Counted from the first letter of the stretch, positions 1 to 6,872 are shown. The stretch is DNA of 7,909 nucleotides from Deltaproteobacteria bacterium (GCA_005879255.1 VBKY01000408.1:1-7909); one strand, 5' to 3'. Made by a program: numbers and translations. The notes: generated by a model not told the origin, from the sequence alone.

Positions 1-10
1 CGTTTTCATC

Positions 11-1120
11 TCAGTTCTGAAACGACCGTCGGTTCCAGATGCGCCCATCGAGCCAGTAATGACAGAAGAGGCCGCCGACACCTAGCGGCGCCAGTCGTGG
101 AATTGCGAACCAACCACCGGCCATTGCTCCTATGAAAGCGATAACCGGCCACAGGAGGAATGAAGCGGCGAACTTTGCCTCACTTCGTAGCACGCGGCCA
201 GCGTTGACTGAGGCTTTCGAATCATTCTCTTCGGTTACAAAGTCCAGACCAAGTTTTTCCATTCCGTGAAGATTTCCTGAACGCCGGGCGATGGCGTAGG
301 TGAAATAGAGATATTGCACTTCATGGTGCACGGCGAGAACGAACAAAAACGAAGCATTCGATGCGCCGAGCAAGTAACCGCTGCCAAAAGCAACGGCATG
401 CGCAAGAACCACCCACCACTCGCCTGGGTGAACTTCCCTCCGCGCATGTTGTGTCGTATCGATCAGTCGCACGCCAGAGTTGTGCCATACCGTCCAGGCA
501 AGATAAGCAATCACCCAGAGCGCCGCGGCAATGGCCACGGTAGAAGTCATTTCTGCGCCGATGCTCAGAGCGACATAGGGTTCGCCATCATATTCGGTCG
601 GCGCCAGATGGGAATAGGCGAGCATGGCTGCCAACATGGGCAGATAGATGGCTCCGCGGAACAAAACATCGTGCGCCCGCGACACCGGCCCGCCCATCCC
701 ACCCTGGTAAAAGCGGGCCACCCCTAGACTCTGTCGCCCTCTGTGCCAGACGGCAGCGTACATGGCGATCGATGTGAGCAAAATGGTTTGGCCGCTCATC
801 GACAAGGCATAGGTCAACGCCAGGATCACCAGAGGGATCCAAACCACGTCGACCTGGCGGTTACGCCAGAGCCTCCGCCGCAAAACAGCATCGTAGGTCG
901 CTCCGAGATGGAACTCGGATAACACTAAGTCCACCGCGTCGAGTTCACGGTCGCCGTGCAGGAACACTAGCAGGGTCGACGCCAGCACTCCGACTGAAGC
1001 TCCACCGCAAGCAAACCAAAAATCCGCACGGCGCGAGAAGAGCCAGAGATGCTGCTCAAGTGAAGACCGAGTTTCCACTACTTGAATCCTGGGATAGCGC
1101 TCATGGTTTTTCGCCGTCAC
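11..1120 (-). CDS. Multi-pass membrane protein of unknown function with conserved-looking His motifs
   Basis: A 369-residue polytopic inner-membrane protein. Hydrophobic segments lie near residues 34-54, 92-125, 153-170, 193-212, 235-275 and 315-342. Polar motifs beside or within these segments look functional: EFH at 69-71, WHRGRQ at 125-130, HHEVQY at 265-270 and HYWLDGRIW at 354-362. Repeated His, Glu and Asp at membrane boundaries recall membrane metal enzymes such as di-iron hydroxylases or Brp/Blh-type carotenoid cleavage enzymes. That is a resemblance in pattern only, and I do not recognise the family with certainty. The assigned GTG start overlaps the end of the MscS gene by 20 bp and has no clear Shine-Dalgarno sequence. 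An in-frame GTG at 1078 (residue 15) follows AGGA at 1087-1090 with an 8-nt gap and may be the true start. Either way the gene is probably in an operon with MscS. The stop is TGA at 11-13. Confidence 0.8.
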   Translation of the reverse strand: MTAKNHERYPRIQVVETRSSLEQHLWLFSRRADFWFACGGASVGVLASTLLVFLHGDRELDAVDLVLSEFHLGATYDAVLRRRLWRNRQVDVVWIPLVILALTYALSMSGQTILLTSIAMYAAVWHRGRQSLGVARFYQGGMGGPVSRAHDVLFRGAIYLPMLAAMLAYSHLAPTEYDGEPYVALSIGAEMTSTVAIAAALWVIAYLAWTVWHNSGVRLIDTTQHARREVHPGEWWVVLAHAVAFGSGYLLGASNASFLFVLAVHHEVQYLYFTYAIARRSGNLHGMEKLGLDFVTEENDSKASVNAGRVLRSEAKFAASFLLWPVIAFIGAMAGGWFAIPRLAPLGVGGLFCHYWLDGRIWNRRSFQN

Positions 1121-2780
1121 GCGCCGATGCGTCGGCGGGTGTCGCCGGCGCTTGGTACCATTGATCCTTTGGAACTACCTTGGGCTTTTCCGGATCGCCT
1201 TCATAAGCCGGTGTCATGATCTGCACGCCGTGCTCGTTAAAAACATCCAGGATATTCTGGTGCATGGCGGTATAAAGCGACGCCATCCTCTGCGCGTCGT
1301 CGCAATAGGCGTTGAGCCCGTAAGTCACCGCAAAGTCCCCCAGCGACTTCTGCAGGATGAATGGCGCGGGCTCCTTGAGCAGTCCGGAAGTGCGCTCGGC
1401 GGCGAGCCGTAGCATCGCCTCGACCTGCCGCCAGGGGGTTTCGTACCCGATGCCGACGGTCGTGTGAAGAATCAGCCCGCGGGTGTGAGCCAGCGTGCTG
1501 TAGTTGATGATATTATTGTTGATTATCGTTGAATTCGGCACGATGATTTCCTCGTTTTTGATCGTGCGCAGGTGCGTCACCATGAGCCGCCTTTCAACCA
1601 CGTCACCGGCGACATTGTCGATACTGATGCGGTCACCCACCCTGAAGGCGCGCCGGTAGATCATGGCATAGCCCGCTATCAGGTTGGCGATGACCGAAGA
1701 GGACCCCAACGAAAAGACCACGCCGAGAAAGATCGAGACGCCCTTGAACGCTTCCGAGCTCGAACCGGGGATATAGGGGTAGGCCACCACCACCGCAAAA
1801 GCGATGGCGAGCAGCCGCGCGATCCTGTACGTCGGCAAGGCCCATTCACGGTCAAAGCGGACAAGCGTGACGGTGCCGCGATCGATGCTCTCGAAGTACA
1901 GCCGCATCAGTCTCAGGACATAGCGCGTGACGATCACCACGACCGCGACAAACGCGATACCCGGCAGGCTCTCGATCACTCCCAAGCCCATGGCCTGCAG
2001 CGGATCCAAAAGTATCGCCAATAGGCGGGCCGCAAGCGGCCGCGTCCACGGATAAAGGTTGAGCACAAAGTTTAGATACAGATAGCCCAGGGCCAAGAGC
2101 GCGGACAGATACAGCCCTTTGAGAGTTCCATTCAGCGCTTTTCTCAGTTGTCGCGCCTGAACGATCTGGTACGACTGGGTTTCAAACGCCTCGATTCGGG
2201 ATCTCAGGCGGCTTTCGGCGAGGGCATCGAGCTTACGGAATACGCCGCGCACGACAAACAGCACAAGTGCCAATAACGCCGTGGCGCCAAGCGCGTAGGA
2301 GGCATGGATCAGCAGGACGCGCGGACTGCGGTCATTGCGGTAGGAAGCGATCGCCTGCTTGATTTTTATTGTCGCCCTTTCGGCCAAGAGCTGTCGCGGA
2401 ACACCCTCGGCCGTGCCATCGGCATCTATAAAGCCCGCCACGAGACGGTCGCCAGCCGCGATTCTCGTACGGTCTTCCATATCGACCATTCGTAGCGAAT
2501 CGACGGACACGGATGAATCGTCCGCGATCTCCTCGATTCGCTGCCTTATCGTCTTCGCGCGCTCATTGGCCGGATAGGCCGGCAACCCGCGCACTTGAAA
2601 TAGCACCCGACCATCGAGTGTTACCGCCGCGCGTTCATATTCTAATGCATCGATTCCGGATGGGTCAGTTGCCGAAACATTCGCAGTTGTAGCCGCTTGG
2701 GAGTGTGAGACCATCGATGGCGTTGGTGCCCCCAGCAGCGTCACGAAAACCACAGCCATCATCAGAGTCAGTCGTTGCAT
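1101..2780 (-). CDS. MscS-family mechanosensitive ion channel with N-terminal periplasmic domain
   Basis: A 559-residue channel that should gate on membrane tension to release solutes in hypo-osmotic shock. Residues 1-30 form a signal peptide. Residues about 43-150 form a soluble domain expected in the periplasm. Membrane segments follow near 155-178, 222-245, 268-290, 318-336 and 345-375. The last is the glycine- and serine-rich MscS pore helix, running into YRRAFRVGDRI, and is followed by the beta domain with IVPNSTIINNNIINYS (413-428) and the C-terminal alpha/beta domain to about 525. This is longer than E. coli MscS (286 residues), as expected for the larger MscS subfamilies. I chose the ATG at 2780 rather than the in-frame ATG at 2813: GGAGA (2785-2789) lies 4 nt upstream, and this start places the hydrophobic signal directly at the N-terminus. 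The tail after residue 525 is Pro/Ala-rich and probably disordered. A palindromic operator-like site lies 164 bp upstream. Confidence 0.93.
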   Translation of the reverse strand: MQRLTLMMAVVFVTLLGAPTPSMVSHSQAATTANVSATDPSGIDALEYERAAVTLDGRVLFQVRGLPAYPANERAKTIRQRIEEIADDSSVSVDSLRMVDMEDRTRIAAGDRLVAGFIDADGTAEGVPRQLLAERATIKIKQAIASYRNDRSPRVLLIHASYALGATALLALVLFVVRGVFRKLDALAESRLRSRIEAFETQSYQIVQARQLRKALNGTLKGLYLSALLALGYLYLNFVLNLYPWTRPLAARLLAILLDPLQAMGLGVIESLPGIAFVAVVVIVTRYVLRLMRLYFESIDRGTVTLVRFDREWALPTYRIARLLAIAFAVVVAYPYIPGSSSEAFKGVSIFLGVVFSLGSSSVIANLIAGYAMIYRRAFRVGDRISIDNVAGDVVERRLMVTHLRTIKNEEIIVPNSTIINNNIINYSTLAHTRGLILHTTVGIGYETPWRQVEAMLRLAAERTSGLLKEPAPFILQKSLGDFAVTYGLNAYCDDAQRMASLYTAMHQNILDVFNEHGVQIMTPAYEGDPEKPKVVPKDQWYQAPATPADASARDGEKP

Positions 2781-2784
2781 AAGG

Positions 2785-2789
2785 TCTCC
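2785..2789 (-). promoter_or_regulatory. Ribosome binding site deciding the MscS start
   Basis: The minus strand reads GGAGA four bases before the ATG at 2780. The alternative in-frame ATG at 2813 has no comparable purine run, so this site sets the start 11 codons later. Confidence 0.75.
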
Positions 2790-2942
2790 GTTGGAATATC
2801 GGGCCGCTGCCATTAAGGTGTGAAGACCGCGTCTGGCCAGTTCGCCTTGTCGTCAACAATCGATTTGGAAGTAAGACGGTTCTCTAGTCGCATGCTGCAA
2901 GCTTTCCCGCAGGAAGCATACGCGGTTCTCGAAAGACCCATC

Positions 2943-2960
2943 TATTGGACTTTAGTCCAA
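2943..2960. promoter_or_regulatory. Palindromic operator-like site, copy 1 (upstream of MscS)
   Basis: TATTGGACTTTAGTCCAA. The core 2945-2960 is a perfect inverted repeat, TTGGACT and AGTCCAA around TT. The same 18 bases occur at 6855-6872. The site is in an intergenic region, 164 bp from the MscS start. A 16-bp dyad suits a homodimeric regulator. The TTGGA-N6-TCCAA layout has the spacing of a CRP-type site, while GACT/AGTC half-sites around an A/T centre also recall some Rrf2-family operators. The identity of the regulator is unresolved. Confidence 0.65.
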
Positions 2961-3084
2961 CAACACGGCGATCGATCGAGAGGCAAATGGGACGATTGGA
3001 AAAGGCAAACGGTGGCGGCGACGAGTCGGCTTGTAAGGCGCTATTCGCTGCAGCGCGATCAACAAGACAGAATCCGCGCAAGGC

Positions 3085-3250
3085 TTAAGCCGCGGGCACG
3101 GCTAGCACTGGACACGGCGCGTCGCGGACGACGCGCTCGGTTACGCTCCCGCGTAGCGCATCGACGACTCCATGCCGGCCTTCGGTCGCCATAACGATCA
3201 GATCCGCTTGCTTAGCGGTAATGCAGGATAGTCTCAACGACATCGCGACT
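3085..3250 (-). pseudogene. C-terminal remnant of a universal stress protein (UspA family)
   Basis: The frame ending at TAA 3085-3087 encodes KQADLIVMATEGRHGVV, then DALRGSVTERVVRDAPCPVLAVPAA. This is the typical UspA C-terminal third, with the nucleotide-binding G-x2-G-x9-G(S/T)-like stretch (here GRHGVVDALRGS) and the final PCPVLAVP strand. The preceding conserved piece, DVVETILHYR (3244-3215), is in another frame and ends at TAA 3214-3212. Skipping one base at 3214 joins the two. Upstream of about 3250 no frame gives the usual first 90 or so residues, and the EAL gene's stop is at 3298, so the N-terminal half is absent. It is therefore a truncated and frameshifted remnant. Family members are about 140-160 residues and bind ATP or respond to stress; this one should not be functional. 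Confidence 0.8.
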
Positions 3251-3297
3251 GAACAAGAGGAACGGTCTGCGCTGCTTCGCTCATCTCGCAAATCATT

Positions 3298-4078
3298 TCA
3301 AGATTTCTTCGATGCAGATTTTTGGGCGTTTGCCAGTGGATAACCCTCACTCAATATCCGGGAAGCTTCAGACGCGGACACCGCTCTACTCCAAAACCAA
3401 CCTTGACCGCAATCGACGCCCGCGGCGCGAAGAAAAAACGCCTCGTCGCCAGTTTCCACTCCTTCAGCGACAGTGCGCAAACGCAGCGCGGCGGCGAGCG
3501 CGACAATGCCGCGCAACATTCTAGCGGCGGTTTGGTTGGTGAGCACCGTTTCGATCAACGAATGATCAATTTTCAGGATATCAAAATCGAGACCGACGAT
3601 TTGCATCAAGCCGCTGTCCGGTGCCAAAATCATCGATGGCGACGCTCATGCCCACCTGCTGCGCGCGCTCCAGCGCCGTGCGTCCGACCGAAGTTAAGGC
3701 TTGCCGCTCCGTCACCTCGCAGGCAATCCTACTGAGATAGGGCGTTAGCCCCAGTTCCTCGATGATCGGCAAAACCTGGCCGCGGCCCAATATCACGGGC
3801 GGAATATTCACGCTGACGTAAAAATGCTGATGTCGATGGAATAGCGGAACCATGTCGCGTCGGATGGCTGCCAAAATGGTTCGGATCAGCGCTTTGAGTG
3901 TGTCGGATCGCCGCTCGATATTTTCGATGACCGCGCCGGCGGTTTTTACCGAACCATCGGACTCAACAACGCGCGCCAGCGCCTCGAAACCCGCGACGGC
4001 GCCGGTGTTCAAATCAACGATCGGCTGGTAATAAGCGGTAAATCGCTTGGCGATTTCCTTGGGTGTTGGAGCAGTCAC
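3298..4078 (-). pseudogene. EAL-domain c-di-GMP phosphodiesterase, broken by a one-base frameshift near 3618
   Basis: A stand-alone EAL domain of about 260 residues if the frame is repaired. EAL domains hydrolyse cyclic di-GMP to pGpG in the cytoplasm. The first part (4078 to about 3617) has YYQPIVDL, FEALAR (EAL at residues 32-34), SVNIPP with Asn91, CEVTERQ (Glu121 and Glu124) and AIDDFGTG (Asp149, Asp150). It then runs out of frame to a stop near 3581. The second frame supplies SGLMQIVGLDFDILKID, TVAEGVET and CGQGWFWSRA. Adding one G to the GG at 3618-3619 gives DDFGTGDSGLMQ and one uninterrupted domain. The signature metal, catalytic and lysine residues are all present, so an active enzyme is possible if the indel is a read error. 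No GGDEF or sensor domain is attached. The start is GTG at 4078 with AGAGGA 6 nt upstream; the frame extends to an ATG at 4204, but that extension resembles no domain. Confidence 0.85.
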
Positions 4079-4084
4079 CGGGAG

Positions 4085-4090
4085 TCCTCT
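4085..4090 (-). promoter_or_regulatory. Ribosome binding site deciding the EAL gene start
   Basis: AGAGGA on the minus strand, six bases before GTG at 4078. It places the start just ahead of the EAL domain and argues against the 42-residue upstream extension, which is Arg-rich and unlike the family. Confidence 0.75.
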
Positions 4091-4327
4091 TTGACTCTGT
4101 CGTTCTACACGAGTGCGGCGGCGCAATTTCAGAAAAATTTTGCGACCGAGCACAACTGGTCGTCTTGGTTGAACAACAAACGCTGTTAAAACCCAGCTCA
4201 GCAATGCGGTCTAGCTTTCGCGACAACTCGGTCTGTCAAACGCGTGCGTTGAATTTGATACAGCAAGGACTAACGGCGAGTGATCACGGTCTGCGCGCTA
4301 GGACTTGACGACGACGAAAGGAATCGC

Positions 4328-5602
4328 TTATTTCTCGTAGCAGGTTTTCACCGCCATTTCGTTGCCTGCGCTCACCACCTGGAATTTCTCCCAGAACGCT
4401 TCGTCGACTTTTTTCCACGTTGGACTTTGGCGCACTCCCCGGTAGCGTCCCAGCGCGCCGGGGCCGCCATTGTAAGCGGAATAAGTTGCCCGAGCCAAAT
4501 TTCCCGCCGCTTGCTTTTCCTCATTTTTGCGTATGGCATGTTTTGTTAAGTAATGGAGTAGAATTTCTCCGCCGGCGTTGCTGTTGTAATTGATATCGCC
4601 GCCCAGTCCTTTGAGATCATAAACACCGCGCCAAGTGTTGCGATTGACTTGCATCAGACCAAGATCGCCCGTGGCCGAAGCTAGTGGGGTCCCTTTCTTG
4701 ACATACTGGCGCCAGCAGCTTTCCTGCCAGGCCGCGGTGAAAACAATCTGGCGATAAATCGGCTTGCGCTCATCACTTAACTTGGATTTAGTCGCAATCT
4801 TGTCGCTCAACTCTGCCAGCATGTTCCTGACCGCCGTGAGGTAGCGCTGCAGATCCTTTGGGTCAGGCAACATTTGGTTTAGGTCGCTTGCCGCCGGTTC
4901 TGCCGCCAGCGCAGCACGACCAAACCAAAAAGAAATAGCAGTTGCGAGTTCTCGTTCGGGCAAGAAACGGTGATCCAACCGGCTCTGACTCACATTGGTG
5001 CTGTACGCGAGGGGATCCGTCGTACTGCTTGGCGCGATCAGTTTAGCCATTCCTTTCAAAGCATCCGGAGTCAGATTAAGGCCGGCGCCTCCGGTTAAGG
5101 CCAGCTTGTCCGCCGCGCCGATGAAAGTTGAATACAAACTAGCGGTTTGTTTCGGTAACGCTGGCAATGCCTGATTCATAATCGGCGACAATCTTTTCCA
5201 GCCGTTGATAAACAACTCCGGCACGGGATTGCCGCCTTTGCCGGGCGCGACGGCGCTGGTTAGCTCGTAACGTGAATCTAGGAAGGCGTCTCCCAAGGGG
5301 TCTTTCAGGTTCGCCGGCACGTCGTCACCGAAGCGCTTTACGACAAACGTGAAAAACGAATCAAATTGCCGCCAGTCCGCCGACGGCCCCGTCAGCGAAG
5401 GAAGTCCGGGAACTTTCGGCAACTGAGGCAATTCAAAGGCAGCGGCCAGTTGGACTTCCCGTGTGTCGTTGGAAGCGTCTGCCTGCGCGCCGGAGATCAG
5501 TAATCCGACGAGAAGCCCGGCTGCATGCAGGGCTCGGGCGAGCAGACGCTTAGGTCGTACAGAAAAGCGAAAGTGGCGGCGCCAGCTGTCGAGGGCTAAC
5601 AT
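4328..5602 (-). CDS. Lytic transglycosylase with C-terminal SLT domain and long unassigned N-terminal region
   Basis: A 424-residue exported murein-cleaving enzyme. A basic N-region (WRRHFRFSVRPKR) and hydrophobic segment at about 24-38, ending SGAQA-DA, form a signal peptide or anchor. The lysozyme-like SLT domain occupies about 285-400. It holds AWQES with the likely catalytic Glu294, GDLGLMQVN (313-320), the NAGGEILLHYL helix (342-352) and YSAYNGGPGALGRY (374-387), all SLT family 1 hallmarks. Residues 45-280 match no domain I recognise; 55-75 is Pro/Leu-rich and 240-280 looks helical. I chose the ATG at 5602 because GGAGA (5609-5613) lies 6 nt upstream and the signal peptide then begins close to the start. 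A longer frame to 5680 would overlap the preceding gene's end. The gene is 40 bp downstream of the small secreted protein gene, so the two are probably co-transcribed. The reaction would cut MurNAc-GlcNAc bonds to 1,6-anhydro products. Confidence 0.92.
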   Translation of the reverse strand: MLALDSWRRHFRFSVRPKRLLARALHAAGLLVGLLISGAQADASNDTREVQLAAAFELPQLPKVPGLPSLTGPSADWRQFDSFFTFVVKRFGDDVPANLKDPLGDAFLDSRYELTSAVAPGKGGNPVPELFINGWKRLSPIMNQALPALPKQTASLYSTFIGAADKLALTGGAGLNLTPDALKGMAKLIAPSSTTDPLAYSTNVSQSRLDHRFLPERELATAISFWFGRAALAAEPAASDLNQMLPDPKDLQRYLTAVRNMLAELSDKIATKSKLSDERKPIYRQIVFTAAWQESCWRQYVKKGTPLASATGDLGLMQVNRNTWRGVYDLKGLGGDINYNSNAGGEILLHYLTKHAIRKNEEKQAAGNLARATYSAYNGGPGALGRYRGVRQSPTWKKVDEAFWEKFQVVSAGNEMAVKTCYEK

Positions 5603-5608
5603 TGAATT

Positions 5609-5613
5609 TCTCC
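5609..5613 (-). promoter_or_regulatory. Ribosome binding site deciding the transglycosylase start
   Basis: GGAGA on the minus strand, six bases before ATG 5602. It supports the 424-residue product over an in-frame extension to 5680 that would run into the upstream gene. Confidence 0.75.
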
Positions 5614-5642
5614 AACGTCTCTGAAAAAACTCCTGAGCGCGT

Positions 5643-6024
5643 TTACTTCTTGGTGATTTTGTATCCCCGGCTGTCGACAAAATTGAAAGTCTGGATCACC
5701 TGATTGGTCGGCTCATAACCGCGGTACACAAAATAAGTTTGAATAATGGAACTCTTCCATTTGGGATGACCGTTGGCCTTAAGATAGTCGGCCGAATTCA
5801 AAATGGCGAATACTAACTGTTGCATCTGAGCCGCGTGCTTTTCATCTCGCTTGTCCAACCCCATAATCGAAGCCGGTACCGCATAAGTCTTGGTTTCGGC
5901 TGCGGCCCAACTGTACTGAGACTTCCCGACGCTAGTTCGCAGGTAAATTCCCTGTGGCGATGGTGAAAGCCCAAGCCATCGAGGCATGCAGGCAAAAGAT
6001 CAGTACCAGGATCATTTTACTCAT
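5643..6024 (-). pseudogene. Small secreted protein of unknown function, apparent +1 frameshift near 5949
   Basis: The ATG at 6024, with GGAGA (6031-6035) 6 nt upstream, opens a frame with a clear signal peptide, MSKMILVLIFCLHASMAWA, and then FTIATG. This frame stops at TAG soon afterwards, near 5940. A second frame continues IYLRTSVGKSQYSW onward to TAA at 5643-5645. Removing one A from the AA at 5948-5949 joins them as ATG-IYLRTS and gives about 126 residues. The mature part (about 107 residues) is mixed alpha/beta, with an Asp/Lys-rich stretch (GLDKRDEKHAAQ) and many aromatic residues near the end, finishing GYKITKK. I do not recognise the family. Export to the periplasm and closeness to the transglycosylase (40 bp) suggest an envelope role. 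The long second frame alone lacks a signal peptide and a ribosome binding site, so calling a 114-residue protein from ATG 5987 would be misleading. Confidence 0.7.
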
Positions 6025-6161
6025 GTGTCGTCTCCGTTCACGTATCGTGATTTGCGAGGCTCTTTAAATGTGAAAGGCAACTTGCCGGAACCGGATGGCA
6101 ATTTTTTGACGGGCATTGAACCTCTGTTGAAGCTATTTACCTCGAGGTACGCGCGACAGCC

Positions 6162-6785
6162 CTAACTACCGGATGCTTTGGCTCGAAGGTCTTGAATCAA
6201 TTCCTCCAATGAGGACCTATAAAGAATCCTGGCGAACTGAGAACGATAATTGGCAACGACGCTGACGTCATCGATGACCGCATCGTAGACCATCCACTCT
6301 TTCCCGGTGAGATGGAGCTTGTAGCCGATTTTGATCGGCGCTCCCTCCCCGCCGACAACTCGCGTGTCCACTTCGGCAGATTCTCCATTGACCCGGTCTT
6401 GGTCGTATACGACTTTTTCACCTCGGTACGACCCGAGGGTGCTCATGTATCCATGTTCGACAAAGTCGGTGAACACCGATACAAATTCTTGCTGGTTGCC
6501 CCTCAGATCGTACCAGCGATTGCCCAGGGACCGCTGCGCCATTGCGGCAAAGTCGAACCGGGTCAGAAGAAGCTGCCGGATTGCGTTCTTATTTCTATCG
6601 ATGTCCGCGGGAGTTCGGATGGTCCTCAGAACTCTGATGATGCCGTCGATGGTATCTTGCAGTTGCTCCTTCGGCCCCTCGGCAGTAGCACTCGAGGCGA
6701 ACATCAAGAGCGCCAATACAATCAGCCCGAAAAATTTGACTATCGATACGTGAGTGAGATTGCTACTTGTCCTTATGGCGAGCAT
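6162..6785 (-). CDS. MlaC/Ttg2D-family periplasmic phospholipid-transport protein (orphan)
   Basis: A 207-residue protein of the toluene-tolerance Ttg2D/MlaC family. In complete Mla systems MlaC shuttles phospholipids across the periplasm between the outer-membrane MlaA complex and the inner-membrane MlaFEDB transporter. A long N-region and the hydrophobic stretch 18-31, ending SSATA-EG, give a signal peptide with likely cleavage after residue 35. Family signatures follow: ten or so residues around FDFAAMAQRSLGNRW (77-91), the FTDFVEHGYM helix (105-114), GKEWMVYDAVIDDVSVVANY (161-180) and RSQFARIL (181-188). Length fits the family, about 200-215. The ATG at 6785 has AAGGTGGGG 9 nt upstream (6795-6803). 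No mlaA, mlaB, mlaD, mlaE or mlaF is in the window, so the partner complex is elsewhere or the role differs. The palindromic site at 6857-6872 lies 71 bp upstream and may regulate it. Confidence 0.92.
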   Translation of the reverse strand: MLAIRTSSNLTHVSIVKFFGLIVLALLMFASSATAEGPKEQLQDTIDGIIRVLRTIRTPADIDRNKNAIRQLLLTRFDFAAMAQRSLGNRWYDLRGNQQEFVSVFTDFVEHGYMSTLGSYRGEKVVYDQDRVNGESAEVDTRVVGGEGAPIKIGYKLHLTGKEWMVYDAVIDDVSVVANYRSQFARILYRSSLEELIQDLRAKASGS

Positions 6786-6854
6786 GACGAATTACCCCAC
6801 CTTCTCGTTCGTTGACTATCAGCCGACCTCTATCAAACCGCCGGCGTGCCCGAG

Positions 6855-6872
6855 TATTGGACTTTAGTCCAA
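6855..6872. promoter_or_regulatory. Palindromic operator-like site, copy 2 (upstream of the MlaC-like gene)
   Basis: TATTGGACTTTAGTCCAA, identical over 18 bases to 2943-2960, with the next base differing (T here, C there). The perfect dyad covers 6857-6872. It sits in the 190-bp gap between the glucosidase stop and the MlaC-like start, 71 bp from that start, where a promoter is expected. No good sigma-70 boxes can be placed with confidence around it. Confidence 0.7.

Larger units (their letters stand above)
2781..3084. other. Intergenic region between the MscS gene and the universal stress protein remnant
   Basis: About 304 bases without a convincing gene. An open frame on the plus strand from 2820 into the stress-protein remnant is Arg-rich, low in complexity at its end and lacks any recognisable domain, so I treat it as chance. 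The region should carry the promoter of the MscS operon. On the minus strand a TTGACG hexamer lies near 2855, but no convincing -10 follows at proper spacing. The clear element is the palindrome at 2945-2960. A 10-bp perfect palindrome (CGCTGCAGCG) sits at 3046-3055, just downstream of the remnant, with no T-run. Confidence 0.6.

Noticed and set aside
1..9. ATG AAA ACG on the minus strand just after the membrane-protein stop, possible next gene start
   Set aside because: Only three codons are in the window and no ribosome binding site is clear, so it cannot be judged.
1102..1104. ATGA stop-start overlap at the end of the MscS gene
   Set aside because: The ATG is not in frame with the membrane-protein gene; only GTG 1120 or GTG 1078 fits.
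2820..3194. 124-residue plus-strand open frame crossing the palindrome and the stress-protein remnant
   Set aside because: Arg-rich tail is the antisense of the conserved UspA region; no domain, no convincing ribosome binding site, and it would be the only plus-strand gene.
4079..4327. Possible sigma-70 promoter for the EAL gene (TTGACA near 4235 on the minus strand)
   Set aside because: No -10 element at 16-18 bp spacing; the nearest candidate gives a 20-bp spacer.
4420..5457. Half copies of the palindrome (TTGGACTTT at 4420-4428, TTGGACTT at 5450-5457)
   Set aside because: Both lie inside the transglycosylase coding sequence, lack the second arm and are short enough to be chance.
6091..6116. 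TTGCC/GGCAA stem followed by six T on the plus strand, resembling a terminator
   Set aside because: The stem is only 5 bp with a 10-nt loop, and no plus-strand gene ends there; on the minus strand the T-run is on the wrong side.
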